A DNA stretch of 64,000 nucleotides from Azadirachta indica. Taxonomy: Eukaryota; Streptophyta; Magnoliopsida; Sapindales; Meliaceae. The DNA is taken from positions 13,726,274-13,790,273 of the forward strand of contig CM040444.1 of assembly GCA_022749755.1 (NCBI GenBank), given 5' to 3'. Positions 50,701 to 63,345 of this stretch are shown here, one piece after another. A program made the position numbers and the translations under genes. Every line of letters starts with the position of its first letter. Within the stretch, counting starts at the first letter, position 1. The notes beneath the pieces were generated by a model, which searched no databases, was not told where the DNA came from, and was given only the letters and a program-made list of their open reading frames with translations.

Positions 50701-50748
50701 TTAACCAAGAAGACCAGTTAAATGCTACTTAACCAAGAAGACCAGCTA
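50701..50748. repeat. Short direct repeat
   Basis: TTAACCAAGAAGACCAG occurs at about 50701 and again at about 50729. Confidence 0.8.
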
Positions 50749-50850
50749 GATCCACTAGATAACTGATAAAAAGAAAAATTTTCGAGTACCAAAAAGAAAC
50801 AAAACCAGAAACAAACAGCAAATCCCATTCAGATCAAGCGACAGAAAGGG

Positions 50851-51264
50851 AAGTATTTTCTGCCACAATTTACAACGAATTCTGCTCCTTCTATTTAGGT
50901 TTCCGATAATCTCATTCCCATTACAGATATCATGCATTACACATCAGCAACAAAATCAACATTAAATATCCAAATTTAAATGGAAAATCGCAGTTGGACA
51001 GATACCATGCACTAAAAGTCAGCAATGAGGTCAAAACTGAATAACAAAGTTTATATGGAAGTATTTTGCTATAATTTACAACAAACCATCATCCTTCTAT
51101 ATTAGGTTTCTGATAATCTCAATCCCATTATAGATATCAAGCATTGCATGTCAGCAACAAGATCATCATTAACTATGAAAATTTATATGGAAAATCACTG
51201 TTGGACAGATATCATGCACTGCAAGTCAGCAACAAGGTCAAAACTAAATATCAAAGTTTATACG
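50851..51264. repeat. Tandem duplication in the BPC leader intron, 2 x about 207 bp
   Basis: AAGTATTTTCTGCCACAATT (50851) recurs as AAGTATTTTGCTATAATTTAC (51059), and the units stay alignable to about 51264. Inside each unit a ~65-base piece (ATATCATGCA...GTCAGCAACAAGGTCA...TATGGAAAATC) is itself present twice, giving four sub-copies. Confidence 0.75.
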
Positions 51265-51859
51265 GAAAATCACCATTGTACAAACAAGAAATTCAACTAG
51301 TATAAACAAATATTCATCGGTTACACTGTCTCCTATTAACTCTACAGTGCACATAGAATATCTACTCAATGTTCTAATCTTTGCATTGGTGATCGGCATC
51401 AAATCATACTGTTAAAGTAGAGAAGTTTTAACAACTCACCAAACAAATTAAGCTTTCTATTAAATGAACCCATATTACCTCCGTCATTGCAACAAATGGA
51501 TAATCTCGAATTAACCACCAGTGATGCACGCTGTTCATACAAAAATTCTCTCAAATAAACACAGAAAAACTAGTTTTTTAAGCCAATCTTGGCCAAACAA
51601 GCATTAACTCAAGTAAATTAACTAACTTGTTCAACGCAAACTGCAAATGCATGCAAATAATACGACCGTTCGACGGTAGAGTAGGAATCCAGTAAGTACA
51701 GAGTATAAATTTCACTGAAGCTAGGGTTTTATGTTTATAAACCTAAGAGCATAATTGTGGCACGAGAAAATTGAGATCTAAGAAAGAAAATACTTACAAG
51801 CAAATCTATTTAGAAGACGACATCGTTTTGAAGCCCAACGCGCTGCTTGAAGTATTTTG

Positions 51860-51905
51860 ATGATAAACAGAAGAGCGAGAGAGATAGCTAGAGAGAAAAA
51901 AGGTG
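51860..51905 (-). promoter_or_regulatory. GA/TC-rich leader tract of the BPC gene
   Basis: GAGCGAGAGAGATAGCTAGA followed by GAGAAAAAAGG (plus strand) lies in the presumed first exon or promoter. BPC proteins bind such GA repeats, so self-regulation is possible. Confidence 0.45.
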
Positions 51906-52023
51906 AAAACAGATGATAGGGGTGATAGATTGGTGGGTGGGGACGAAAGTTATTCTCACTCTTAAACGCACCGTTTTTTAGCTTTTAAAACGAATCGTTT
52001 TGGCTTTGTACAGTTCGGCTGCA

Positions 52024-52075
52024 ACACAAACACAAACACAAACACAAACACAGACGCAAACACAAACACAAACAC
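52024..52075. repeat. (ACACAA)n minisatellite
   Basis: Eight to nine hexamer units with one variant (CAGACGC), in the promoter region upstream of the BPC gene. Confidence 0.9.
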
Positions 52076-52129
52076 GTGATTTAAAAGTGTCATAAAGGGT
52101 GGAGCCGCTAAATAAAGTACGGGTAACTA

Positions 52130-55100
52130 TTAGAACCCTAAAGTAATGTGATGTTTTATACCTTAAAAATAATTCTCAAAGAAACTATTTTTTGGGTTAT
52201 TTTTCTCATTATTTTTTCTATTTGATCGTATATTGACATAGGTACTTTTCTAACTTTTATTAACCAATGCAATTATATAACTACTCTTGTAACTCTGTAT
52301 TGACCACTGTAATTATTTGATACAAATACTTTTATTTTATATTAAAAATATATTTCTAATAAAATTTAAAAACAAGCTAGTAATATAATTTTTTTGATTA
52401 ATTAAAAAGAGAAAAATTAAATATAATTTATTAAGTAATAAATTAATTAAAAATAAAAACTAAAATCCCTATACTACAAAAATAATAAAATTACTATCAA
52501 AATTTAATTTTAATTATTATTGTTTTATTATTTTATTTTCTGATTTTTAAAATTTTTTAATTAATTAAAAAAGATTGTACTTAATTTTAACTTTTCTTTT
52601 TTAATTAATTAAAAAATTATATTATTAACTTTTAATTTTTTTCTTTTAGTTAATTAAAAAACTTATTCACTTTATTTTTTCCTTTGTTATAAATATTTTT
52701 GTTACTTATAAAACAAAAGTATTGTCATTTCATTGGTCAATATAGATATTTATGTCAACATAGGTAAGAAAGACAAAAATAAAAATATTATGAGTAGGTA
52801 TTGAGAATGTACTACAAAGTAATTATATAAACTCTTAATAAAATTTTAACTTAGTTAAAAAAAATAGTAGGAATAAATATTTAATTCAGTGAAAAATTTG
52901 TTTAATTACGGTGAATTAATTTATATTTTTAATATTATAATTAATTAGTCAAATATTTACGATTGAAAATGCCCGACCACGTTTATCAGACACTAAATAT
53001 AATTAATATTTCTATATTTAATTAAAAGATTTTAATTAACTTTAATTAGATAATAGTATCTACATCATTTTACATAATAGTTTAATTTTGTTTTACTTGC
53101 TAAAAGATGCATCCCAAAAAAGGGTTAGTTACTTACTTTGAGATTGCTATAAATATTAAAACAATATACTTCAATTGTATTATAAAAATAACCGACTTTA
53201 AAGAAAATCAATTTACTATTTGATAAATTTTATTTTCAAAAATACTGTGAATTTAAAAAGCAGATTTATACATTTGATAAATTTTATTGTTAAAAGATTG
53301 TAGTAAGACAAATAACAAAAATGTACATAATAAATAATTGTAAATAAAAATTAGATTTTTAAATAAGAGTTTATATTTACGGTACGTGTATATATAATGT
53401 GTGCGCGTGTGTGTATGCTAACTTAAAATAATTTAAAATAAAAAAATATAAAATTTTTAATTATAAAATAAAAATAAAATTACTAAATGATAAAAAAATG
53501 TTTATTTTAAAAAATTTCATTTCTTACTTATAGTTGAAATTTCATAATTATTTTAGGGTTAATTTTGGATTAATTTTTATAATTTTAAATGAGTATATTT
53601 AATATTATATTTAAAACTAAAATTAATTTTTAAAATTAGATTTTGAAAAACAATTTTTCTTCTATTTCTCAAAATCTACTATAGAATAGAGTGATTTTAT
53701 TATAATTAATTAACCATCATATAATGTTACTTGTCAAATAATAACCACTAAAAAGCACCTTACTTTCATTATATACTTAATATAATAAAAATTTCATTAA
53801 AAATTAACATTTCATCAAACTATTAGGAAGTTATTTAGATATGAGAAGCACAAAAGTAAAAATACAACAAACTTTCGTGTATTAATTTAATTGAGCGTAA
53901 TAAAATTATAAAATAATACAACAATTTTAACTCAAAGAGTACTTACAAGTCTATTTTGGTTTTTAATTTTTAAATAAAAATAAAAAATGACAACTTATAA
54001 TTAATGAATAAAATTAAGAATACAATATTTTATTTATATAAATAGACATGACAATATTATATTATTATTATATGTTACACATATGTTGAATGTAATATCA
54101 CTAACAATTATTATATGTAATACCAATGAGCTTATTAGAGAAGAAGAAGAAATATAAAAATAAAAATGTAAGATAAGAACGACTTTAATATAAGTTTTTA
54201 TGTAGAAAATTTGGTGTATTTATAAAGCGGGGACCATTTATGTAAAATCCAAATCAATAGTTTAACAAAAAATATTTGACAAATTTACTTGACTAATAAT
54301 TTGCCAACACATTTCATTTTACAACGACACATTTCTCTTTTATATATAAAATCACATAACTTATTAATAAATGGTCATAAATGATCATAACAATACAAAA
54401 AAAGTAATTAAATTAAGATTATAGGGATAAAGTGATTAAAATGTGTCATTGGTATCTCATTTTTATCACATATTATAAGGTTAAATGAGTTATTTAGATG
54501 ATATTCTCAATCATTAAAATTAAATATAATGTTTGATATGATTTATTAATAAATTTTGTGATAAAAGATTTTTGAGTCTTCAAGGTTTGGCCAGTTAATC
54601 TCATGATCTCACTGGTTTGAGAAATATTCAAAAAGTTTCTACTTGGTTAGTTTGTATTGTACCATCTATTTGAATGAAAAGGAGTAATTTTACTATTAAA
54701 CCTCTATTGATTGTTAGCGTACGTCTATATGATTTTTTGATGTGGATAACTTTTTCTAAGTTAGCATATTTAAATTTTAAATTTTACACTTGAATTTAAA
54801 AAGATATTGACTACTATTGAAGACACAACTGATTGTCATTAACTATCATCTAATATTATCTATTTAAGTCACTATAGATATTATTAAAATTTTGTTAATA
54901 CACAATGATATTATTATAATTGTCATTTAAGCAACTGTTAATTGTAAATATGAATTTAAATTTTTGGGTGTCAAAAATTTAATTTTAATTTTATGGCAAA
55001 TAATTGCTCAAATGATAATGGTAATTATACTACTGCATAAAATATTGTATAAGAATATAAATGATATTTACGATAATTCAAAACAGACTATCATTAGTAA

Positions 55101-55420
55101 TAATGATTGTCAACCGACAATATCAAAAAAAGACCAATAACATGATGACATGTGTTAATAGTGGTGACATAAATCAACTAATTAGCTGCCACTTTATGAG
55201 ATATCATTCTTTGCTACTAAATAGTGATAATTTATTATTTTATCCACTTTTTCATTCTAAGTAAACGTTACAAACTAGCCAATTAAGACTTATTTAATAT
55301 TTTTAAAACTAATGGGACTGATGAAGTTAATTGACCAAATCTTAGGGGCTCCAACGTCGTTTACCCTAAATTTTGGGATTTTTTGGTTGTCGATTGAAAA
55401 GAATGCAAGGAAAATTGATT
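52130..55420. other. AT-rich intergenic, no gene seen
   Basis: Low-complexity AT DNA between the BPC promoter and the first polyprenol-reductase-like gene. Frames here lack any protein-like pattern. Confidence 0.6.
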
Positions 55421-55696
55421 AAAATTCTGGAAGCAGTCAAGAATTCTCACGTATCCCAACTGGTTCGTGCCCCCTTTTTTCTTTACTTGTTTCTTTCTTC
55501 GCTGTTAAAGACTCCGTAAATTCACTTAAACCCATCTGAGTTTTCAATAGTTTTATGATCGTTATCATTATTCTTATATATTGCAGGAATTGTTAGTGCC
55601 TTATCTCCTCAATCTCATTTATAAAGCTCAAGACGGGAACCGTTTCTAGTGTCTTCGAACTTGTTGAGCTCTGCATTTATCTGGGTTAGCTTCAAA

Positions 55697-57391
55697 ATGG
55701 TGTCTTGGCTTGAGGGGTTGTTGAGAGCATTTTGGCTTCCAGGGTTATTGTCTGCAATCCTTGCTTCTATACCAAGTCCTCGATTCAATTTGCTTCGTGC
55801 AGCCTTATCGGACTTTTCTAAGAAAGCGAAGATCCTGAAATCATCCTCTCATGTGATTGCCACCATTTTTTATGTTTCACTTTTTGGTTTTGGTTACTGA
55901 TAAAATATTTGTTTATTTTCTTTGTATTTTTCTATCTATGGTTTATTTTTACATTTCACTAATTTACTTTATTACCGGATTTAGAAATTCACAGTTCCTC
56001 GGACATTCTTCTGGCATTTCTACGCGTTTGCTGCGGTTTGGACAGCACTCTTGCTTTCTATAACATGGATGTATGCTTACAAAATTGCACCATCAGTTTC
56101 AGAACCATCTCTTTCGTTTCACAAGTCTCTTTTAACTCTACTGGAGCGCGGACATACTGCCTGGCGTTCTGTATTTCTTCTTTTGCTAATGGAAATTCAT
56201 GTCTCGAGACGCCTTATAGAGACAATTTATGTATTCAAGTATAGCTCATCAACTCGGATGCACATCTCTATTTATCTATCTAGCTTCTTGTGAGTAGTTC
56301 TCTTCCTACAATTCTATCAATATGTTGTTTACTTCTTTAGTAATTTTCCGTAATTTCTTTTGGAGTTAAACTTTAATAGGTCAAACTTTCAAGTACTCAC
56401 GTGTACTTAACTGTTACTAAAATTACCATTCTATTTTTTAGTTTGGTCTTACCATATTAGTGAATGTGTTAGAGAAACTTTATTGACTGATTTTTTTTTT
56501 TTTTTGGCCTGTGATTAGTTACTATACAGCTGCCCCGCTATCGCTCTGCTGTGCGTTGGCACCGGAGGCGTTTAAATTTGCAGCAGATCAAGTGGCTGAG
56601 TTCATTGTTAAAGGAAAGAGTCAGATACCAGCTGCATCTGAATTTGATTGGTGGGAATCTCTTACGAAGCTTAGCTGCTATCAATGGATTGGTGCTGCCA
56701 TATATCTATGGGGTTGGATTCACCAGCTTCGTTGCCACGCAATTCTTGTATGTGCCAGAAGTTCTGCGATCAGTTCCTTATCCACTGCCAGTTTCTTGGT
56801 TGCAATTCCACTTCGATCTACAAATAGGTTTGAGTTGTAAAGAACATAATGTTCCTTAGTCACTTTTTTCGTTTCTGTATGTCTTTGCCAGGGTTCGCTG
56901 AGGGAACATGCAGAACAGATTGACAAATATGAAATTCCTCGTGGAGATTGGTTTGAAATTGTCTCATGCCCGCACTATCTAGCTGAGATTGTAAGCTCTC
57001 GCGCTCTCTCTCACATACACGAAAACATTCTATCAATTTACGATAAATGCTAAGGGCTAGTTAGCTATTCATTTCATGGTCTTAAGTTAATTGTTGTGTG
57101 CGAATGATGAAGGTTATCTATGGTGGGATGCTGGTAGCTAGTGGAGGAGCGGATATCAACATATGGTTGCTTTTTGCATTTGTGGTATGTTCTTTCCTTG
57201 TTTAAGCTTGTTTAGAAAATGATTTTCTGTGATTAACTTTGATCATATATATATATCCTCCAACAACTTGAATATGGTGGTTGCAGGCGGCAAATCTGGC
57301 ACTTATGGCAGCAGAAACTCACAGGTGGTATCTACGTAAATTCGACAATTACCCCAGTAACCGATTTGCTATTTTTCCATATATTTACTAG
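55697..57391 (+). CDS. Polyprenol reductase-like, tandem copy 1 (321 aa)
   Basis: Six exons: 55697-55852, 55985-56289, 56519-56747, 56892-56990, 57113-57184, 57287-57391, all GT-AG and in frame. It belongs to the SRD5A3/DFG10 branch of steroid 5-alpha-reductases. These ER membrane enzymes reduce the alpha-isoprene unit in dolichol synthesis for protein N-glycosylation; recent work on the human enzyme places the step at polyprenal. Family marks are [10 protein letters not shown] (exon 2), [11 protein letters not shown], then [20 protein letters not shown] with CPHYLAEI (exon 4), and the C-terminal [19 protein letters not shown] (exon 6). There are several membrane spans. Versus copy 2 it has EIHVSRR where copy 2 has EIHVWRR, and one codon fewer in exon 2 ([11 protein letters not shown]). 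Confidence 0.9.
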
Positions 57392-58360
57392 TACTGCATG
57401 TATTAAATTAATGTAACATCTCCACCAGCTTGTTAATCAATGAAATGTCAAAATCTTAAAAGCCATCAGCATCTTTTTTGGCCAACCTGGTAACCTCAAG
57501 GCATGTTTGTAAGCCAAGATTGGACCGTATTATTTTACTGTTTGAATATTGTTCATGATAATTCTTTCTTATACAATGTCTGGTGCAGGGGTTGAACTGT
57601 ATAAAAATTAAAAAATTAAAAAATTTAAAAAATAAATGTAAACTATTAAAAAGTTATGACAAAAATTTATTAAAATTTACTTTTATATAAAAAAATATTA
57701 TAAAATAAATAATATTATTAAAAATAGAGGGGTATCTATCTCCTTCACCAATTCATTTATTTTCGCAGAATTTCTTAATATATATATATATATATGTGTG
57801 TGTGTATGTGTGTGTGGGGTAAGTAAAACCTAAATATTTAAAAATAATCATACTACTGTACAGTTAATGTGTGTGGTACGTTTTATATGAAGTAAAATTT
57901 TCAACATAATTTATGGATTATTTTTGTTTTAAATTAACTATTAAAATTGTATTTTAAATAATCTAATAGTACAAATATACAATGAGAAGTTATACAGCCG
58001 TTGTGCTGTAATTTTGCCCAAAAATTAAAACTGAAGTGTATCTAAAAGAAGAGCACTAAAAGAGCCTTCAGTGAAGGAGAATGACATATAGACCCTCAGA
58101 ATATGGTTATAATAATAAATAGACTCTCACCTTAAAATTACTTGTCAAATATAATCCTTCCTTCCATTATTGTTTTTTCATTATGTTGCTAAACAAAGGT
58201 TATAATGTTTTTTTTGTTGTCCAAATATAAAGAATAGAAAATATAAAAGGGTTATTTAAGAATAAAAAGCACTTTTTTAAATAAACACGATTTTTTTTTT
58301 GTTCTCATAACACGACCAAAAAATTAAAATTATAAAACCTCTACCATTCCCAATGCCATT
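57392..58360. other. 3' flank of copy 1 and intergenic
   Basis: The 3' UTR contains AATGTAACATCTCC and TTGGCCAACCTGGTAACCTC, words shared with copy 2 and the third remnant. Then AT-rich DNA with a GTGTGTATGTGTGTGTG run near 57796-57813. No gene. Confidence 0.6.
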
Positions 58361-58379
58361 TTCAATCAGTCACGCCAAC

Positions 58380-58860
58380 TAACTTAAAAATGTTGGCCGT
58401 AGGGTACGCAAAAATCTTGGTTTAGGTTGGATTTACAAAAGTCTAGCTCAGGCTCAGTTAAATTTTATTTAAAACCGATCAGGGCCTAGGGGGCCTGAGT
58501 TCTATGTTGTCTAAGTCGGGTTTTAAATCCGGATTTTTAAAGCTCGGAAGTTTATGGTTGAAAAGTCTGAGATCCAACTGATCTTGAACTTAGCCCGATT
58601 CAACACAAGCTTTTAAAATTTATTAGTCGAGTTTTCTCGGATTTTACCCATGCTCTGCTTGATTCAACTCGTACCAAATTTTTAAAACAAAAGTCCGAAT
58701 TGGTTTTTGAGAAAGTCGCAGAGACTTATGAGTCTTGGCCTAAAACATATTTAAAGTCAGGTTTACTTTGGCTCTATAATCTGAGCTTTATCCAGGTCGG
58801 GCTGAAGTCGAATTTGTTTACCAACCCCACTCGGCTATCAATCTCTATCCTTTTTCACCA
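58380..58860. repeat. Degenerate transposon-like block with GTCGGG/CTCGG motifs
   Basis: Many short GGTCGGGC, AAGTCGGGTTTT, GCTCGGAAG and AGCCCGATT words on both strands. Plant genomes carry non-autonomous elements with such GGGCTCGG-type repeats. The ends are not resolved. Confidence 0.35.
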
Positions 58861-58871
58861 GAAGAAGGCGT

Positions 58872-58918
58872 GGATGATGATGATGATGATGACAACGACG
58901 ACGACGACGACGACGACA
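58872..58918 (+). repeat. (GAT)n-(GAC)n microsatellite
   Basis: About five GAT units pass into about nine GAC/AAC units, the reverse of normal AT drift in this region. Confidence 0.9.
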
Positions 58919-58975
58919 TAAGAGTATTAAAAGTTTAAAGGTGATCAGTCCACCTTTGTCTATTAATCAAACTAA

Positions 58976-59757
58976 AAAATATATTAAAGGAAAACTACAA
59001 TTATCCTGTTAGATTCAAACTTTTACATTTACCCTCTTAATAATTCAAAATTATTAAAATTCCTTTGTCAGATTTTTCTATTAAATTAACAAAAAATTTA
59101 TAATTTAATGTTATTACTCATAGGACCACTTTTGATTATAAATAAAGAAAGAGATGATTTGATGTGAAGGATAATAATTTAATATATTATTATATAATAA
59201 AAAAATAAAAGAAATGAAATAAAGAAATATTAATATAATACTATCATATAATAAAAATAATATTATATAATAAAAATAAAATAAAATAAATATAAATAAA
59301 ACTAAACATATAAATGTAGATATAAACATAGATTAAAATTATAGATTTAAATATAAATACAAATACAAATATAAATATAAACAAAACTAAAAATATAAAT
59401 ATAAATATGAATATAGATATAGATATAGGATATACATATATAAATAAGAATATAAATATAAATATAGATTAGAAATATAGATATATATATATAAATATAA
59501 ATATAAATATAAATATAAATATAAATAACAATTAATTAATTTTATTTTTCTTTGAATTATAATGAATTGTTAAATAATCATAATTTGTCTCCTAGCATCA
59601 GCAAAGTAAATGCTCATTTTGCCCTTAAAAATAAACTTTGCCTGATAGAAAACTGACAAGGCAGGGGTTTTGATATTTTTTGAACTATTAAGAGAGTAAA
59701 TGTAGAAGTTCGAATCTAATAAGGGGATAAGTATAGTTTTCTCATATATTAAAGATA
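58976..59757. mobile_element. Inverted-repeat (fallback/MITE-like) element, about 780 bp
   Basis: The left arm carries GTTAGATTCAAACTTTTACA, TTTACCCTCTTAATAATTCA and TTTGTCAGATTTTTCTAT. The right arm, read on the minus strand, carries ATTAGATTCGAACTTCTACA, TTTACTCTCTTAATAGTTCA and TTGTCAGTTTTCTATCAGGC. The arms are about 110-120 bases. The centre (about 59270-59530) is an (ATAAAT)n-type low-complexity array. It lies between the two polyprenol-reductase-like copies. Confidence 0.65.
59270..59525. repeat. (ATAAAT)n minisatellite inside the inverted-repeat element
   Basis: Dozens of ATAAAT/ATAGAT/ACAAAT hexamers in line, with only A, T and a few G/C changes. Confidence 0.85.
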
Positions 59758-59759
59758 TG

Positions 59760-60760
59760 TTAGTATCGATGATGATGACAAAGAAGCGAAAAGAAAAGAG
59801 TCTACCACCCTCAAACTTGATTGATGAATATTTTGCTATGTGATCAGACAGACAATAAATAGTCTTAGTTAATATTTATTTTTTTTATTTGAAGTCTGAA
59901 TGTTGTTGAAATATGAATTTAACTGAAATTTGAATTTAAGTGGTATATATATATTTTTTTATCTTGAATGTTTAAATATAAATGTTAAATTATTTGTTTT
60001 TATAAAAATAAAAAGTCTAAAATTGATATATTTACATATATGCCTTAAAAAATCTTAAATTGATATGTTAAATTTTTTTTTATATATATAGACATTAAGT
60101 AATAAATTAAGGGTATTATTAAAAGATAAAATATTCATTTCATTCAAATATTTAGTTATTCTGGTTTAAAATAAAATTTTAAATTAATTATATTAAGATA
60201 TTTTTAATGAGTTTTTGATTATAAATTAAAAAAATAAATACCTCTTATATATTTAAATAATTTTATTTAGACTTTAGATTGAAAAGAAAATATGCCCTTA
60301 GTCTACCTTAGATTGCTTCCTTATAGCCAGTATTATAATTAAGAAGGATGTTTGACAAATGAAACGATTTCCTATATGCTTGTTTTAGGTAGTATAATGA
60401 ATAAAAGGTAATTAAAAGACCATGTGAATCATTAGAAGAACCATCCAAATATAATATTAGTTAAAACTACACAAAATTGATTAACTAATAGCTTACACAA
60501 TTTGATTAGTCATTTGCTTAACAAGTTGGTCTTATGAACATAAACTCAACTTTAGAGGACGCGTTAAGAATGAAAAAGTCAATAAGAGATATACGAATTG
60601 ATATTATAGTTTTATAATACATTTGTCTTTGGCCCCGTGATTCTGCACAGCTGCAACTGAATTCGCCATTGATTGTGTCATTCCTTTAACTTGTATCTTT
60701 TTATATAATCGTGTGTTACAATGGCAGAATAATACACAAGCTTTCCGAATTTCTTCTGCA
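59760..60760. other. AT-rich intergenic, no gene seen
   Basis: Spacer upstream of the second polyprenol-reductase-like gene. No protein-like frames. Confidence 0.6.
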
Positions 60761-61095
60761 AACTGTGGTGCAATTAATCCAAAGCTGCCAAGAGACGCGC
60801 ACAGAATTGAAGCCGAAGATCAAATTCTCAATGCCTCCCATCTGGTTTATCACTTTGAGTCCGCGGCTTGATCGCAAGAATTTCTAAAGATTCACTTAAC
60901 CCATCTGCACATTGTTATTGTTTTATAGACCATCATCATAATCATATTATTATTAATATTATAATTAATAATATTATTATTGTAGTAATTATTCATACCT
61001 TACCTCTCTTCAATCTTGTTTCAAGCTTAAAAGTGGAACCAGTTCTAGTGTTTGAGGACTTCTTAAGCTTCGTTTGGATCTGGGTTAGCGTCAAA

Positions 61096-62810
61096 ATGGT
61101 GTCTTGGCTCGAGGGGTTGTTGAGAGCTTTTTGGCTTCCGGGGATATTGTCTGCAATCCTTGCTTCTATACCAAGTTCTCGACTCAATTCTTTTCGTGAA
61201 GCCTTATCCGGGTTTTCTAAGAAAGGGAAGATCCTGAAATCATCCTCTTATGTGAGTGCTGCCATTTCTTTTTCTTTTCGTTTTGGTAGAGCATCTGTTT
61301 GTTTGGTTACCGAGAAAATTCTTGATTATTTTCTTTGCATTTTTCTATCTATGGTTTATTTTTACATTTCACTAATTTACTTTGTCATCGGATTTAGAAA
61401 TTCACAGTTCCTCGGACATTCTTCTGGCATTTCTACGCGTTTGCTGTGGTTTGGACAGCACTCTTGCTTTCTACAACACGGATGTATGCTTACAAAATTG
61501 CACCATCAGTTTCAGAACCGTCTCTTTCATTTCACGATGAGTCTCGTTTTACTCCTCTGGAGCGCAGACATACCGCCGGGCGTTCTGTATTTCTTCTTTT
61601 GCTAATGGAAATTCATGTCTGGAGACGCCTTATAGAGACAATTTATGTATTCAAGTATAGCTCATCAACTCGGATGGACATCTCTATTTATCTATCTAGC
61701 TTCTTGTGAGTAGTTCTCTTCCTACAATTCTATCAATATGTTGTTTACTTCTTTAGTAATTTTCCGTAATTTCTTTTGGAGTTAAACTTTAATAGGTCAA
61801 ACTTTCAAGTACTCACATGTACTTAACTGTTACTAAAATTACCTTAATTTATTTTTTAGTTTGGTCTTATCATATTAGTGAATGTGTTAGAGAAACTTTA
61901 TTGACCGATTTTTTTCTTGCCCGTGTTTAGTTACTATACAGCTGCCCCGCTATCGCTCTGCTGTACGTTGGCACCGGAGATGTTTAAATTTGCAGCAGAT
62001 CAAGTGGCTGAGTTCATTGTTAAAGGAAAGAGTCAGATGAGAGCTGCATCTGAATTTGATTGGTGGGAATCTCTTACGAAGCTTAGCTGCTATCAATGGA
62101 TTGGTGCTGCCATATATCTATGGGGTTGGATTCACCAGCTTCGTTGCCACGCAATTCTTGTATGTGCCAGAAGTTCTGCGATCAGTTCCTTATCAACTGC
62201 CAGTTTCTTTGGTTGCAATTCCACTTCGATCTACAAATAGATTTGAGTTGTAAAGAACATAATGTTCCTTAGTCACTTTTTTCGTTTCTGTATGTCTTTG
62301 CCAGGGTTCGCTGAGGGAACATGCAGAACAGATTGACAAATATGAAATTCCTCGTGGAGATTGGTTTGAAATTGTCTCATGCCCGCACTATCTAGCTGAG
62401 ATTGTAAGCTCTCGCGCTCTCTCTCCCATACACGAAAACATTCTATCAATTTACGATAAATGCTAAGGGCTAGTTAGCTATTCATTTCATGGTCTTAAGT
62501 AAGTTAATTGTTGTGTGCGAATGATGAAGGTTATATATGGTGGGATGCTGGTAGCTAGTGGAGGAGCGGATATCAACATATGGTTGCTTTTTGCATTTGT
62601 GGTATGTTCTTTCCTTGTTTAAGCTTTTTTGGAAAATGATTTTCTGTGATTAACTTTGATCATATATATATATATCCTCTAACAACTTGAATATGGTGGT
62701 TGCAGGCGGCAAATCTGGCATTTATGGCAGCAGAAACTCACAGGTGGTATCTACGTAAATTCGACAATTACCCCAGTAACCGATTTGCTATTTTTCCATT
62801 TGTTTACTAA
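61096..62810 (+). CDS. Polyprenol reductase-like, tandem copy 2 (322 aa)
   Basis: Six exons with the same phases as copy 1: 61096-61251, 61398-61705, 61931-62159, 62305-62403, 62530-62601, 62706-62810. It begins [20 protein letters not shown]. The 5-alpha-reductase family marks are intact ([46 protein letters not shown]). An ATG at 60868 is in frame with no stop before 61096, but the N-terminal match to copy 1 starts at MVSWLEG, so I chose 61096. Exon 2 reads [20 protein letters not shown], one codon longer than copy 1, and keeps EIHVWRR. The pair came from a tandem duplication. From late intron 1 to exon 6 the copies are nearly identical, introns included. Both look functional. Confidence 0.9.
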
Positions 62811-62853
62811 CGCACATCTTAATGTAACATCTCCATCAGCTTGTTACATAATC

Positions 62854-62859
62854 AATAAA
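62854..62859 (+). terminator. Poly(A) signal of copy 2
   Basis: AATAAA, 44 bases after the stop, within a block (AATGTAACATCTCC...) shared by all three copies. Confidence 0.5.
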
Positions 62860-63345
62860 ATTGCAAATTCTTAACTTATATATCAGCCTCTTCCTTTTTA
62901 TTTTTATTTTTTTTCTTTGATGGGTTCCTAATCCTGGTGATGTTAGCTTTGTTGATGCTGTTGCAACTCGAACAATAATTGGCTCGAAGCTGTAGAATAA
63001 ATCCCTACCAAGAAAAAACACAGCTGACAAAATGGTGAGTGCCTAATAATGGTGCATATATGTAAAGCCAGCGGCATGAAAGTCAAAAATTTAGAGTAGA
63101 AAACCTTGTGTTTGATTAATCATGTAATTAGAATATAAAATCTTCGTCGATAACATTGACATTTTCAAAGACTAAAGAAAATAATGTGCGTTTCATGAAT
63201 ATTAAAAGAGACACATGGTCGGTGCAGGGTTGACGGAAGCAAATTCTGCAAATATAAAAAGACTTGGCTGAAATTTGCGTATCAAAATTAAGTAAATCTT
63301 GAAAATTATATAATAAGTACGAAAGACAAAATTAAAAATACCCAC

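Larger units (their letters stand above)
49500..51797 (-). other. Leader (5' UTR) intron of the BPC gene
   Basis: The donor CTT|GTAAGTA (minus strand, 51797) and the acceptor TTCCTTCTAACGTGTAG (ending at 49500, five bases before the ATG) bound a 2.3-kb intron in the leader. The acceptor has a good CTAAC branch-point-like site. Inferred from splice consensus only. Confidence 0.6.

Noticed and set aside
58700..58921. A 73-codon frame ending in a Met/Thr repeat
   Set aside because: It is created by the GAT/GAC microsatellite and lies in a transposon-like block.
60868..61605. A 245-codon open frame that could be read as one exon for copy 2
   Set aside because: It reads through intron 1 (GTGAGT...GATTTAG) and then out of frame with the conserved exon 2. 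The spliced model matches copy 1 and the family.
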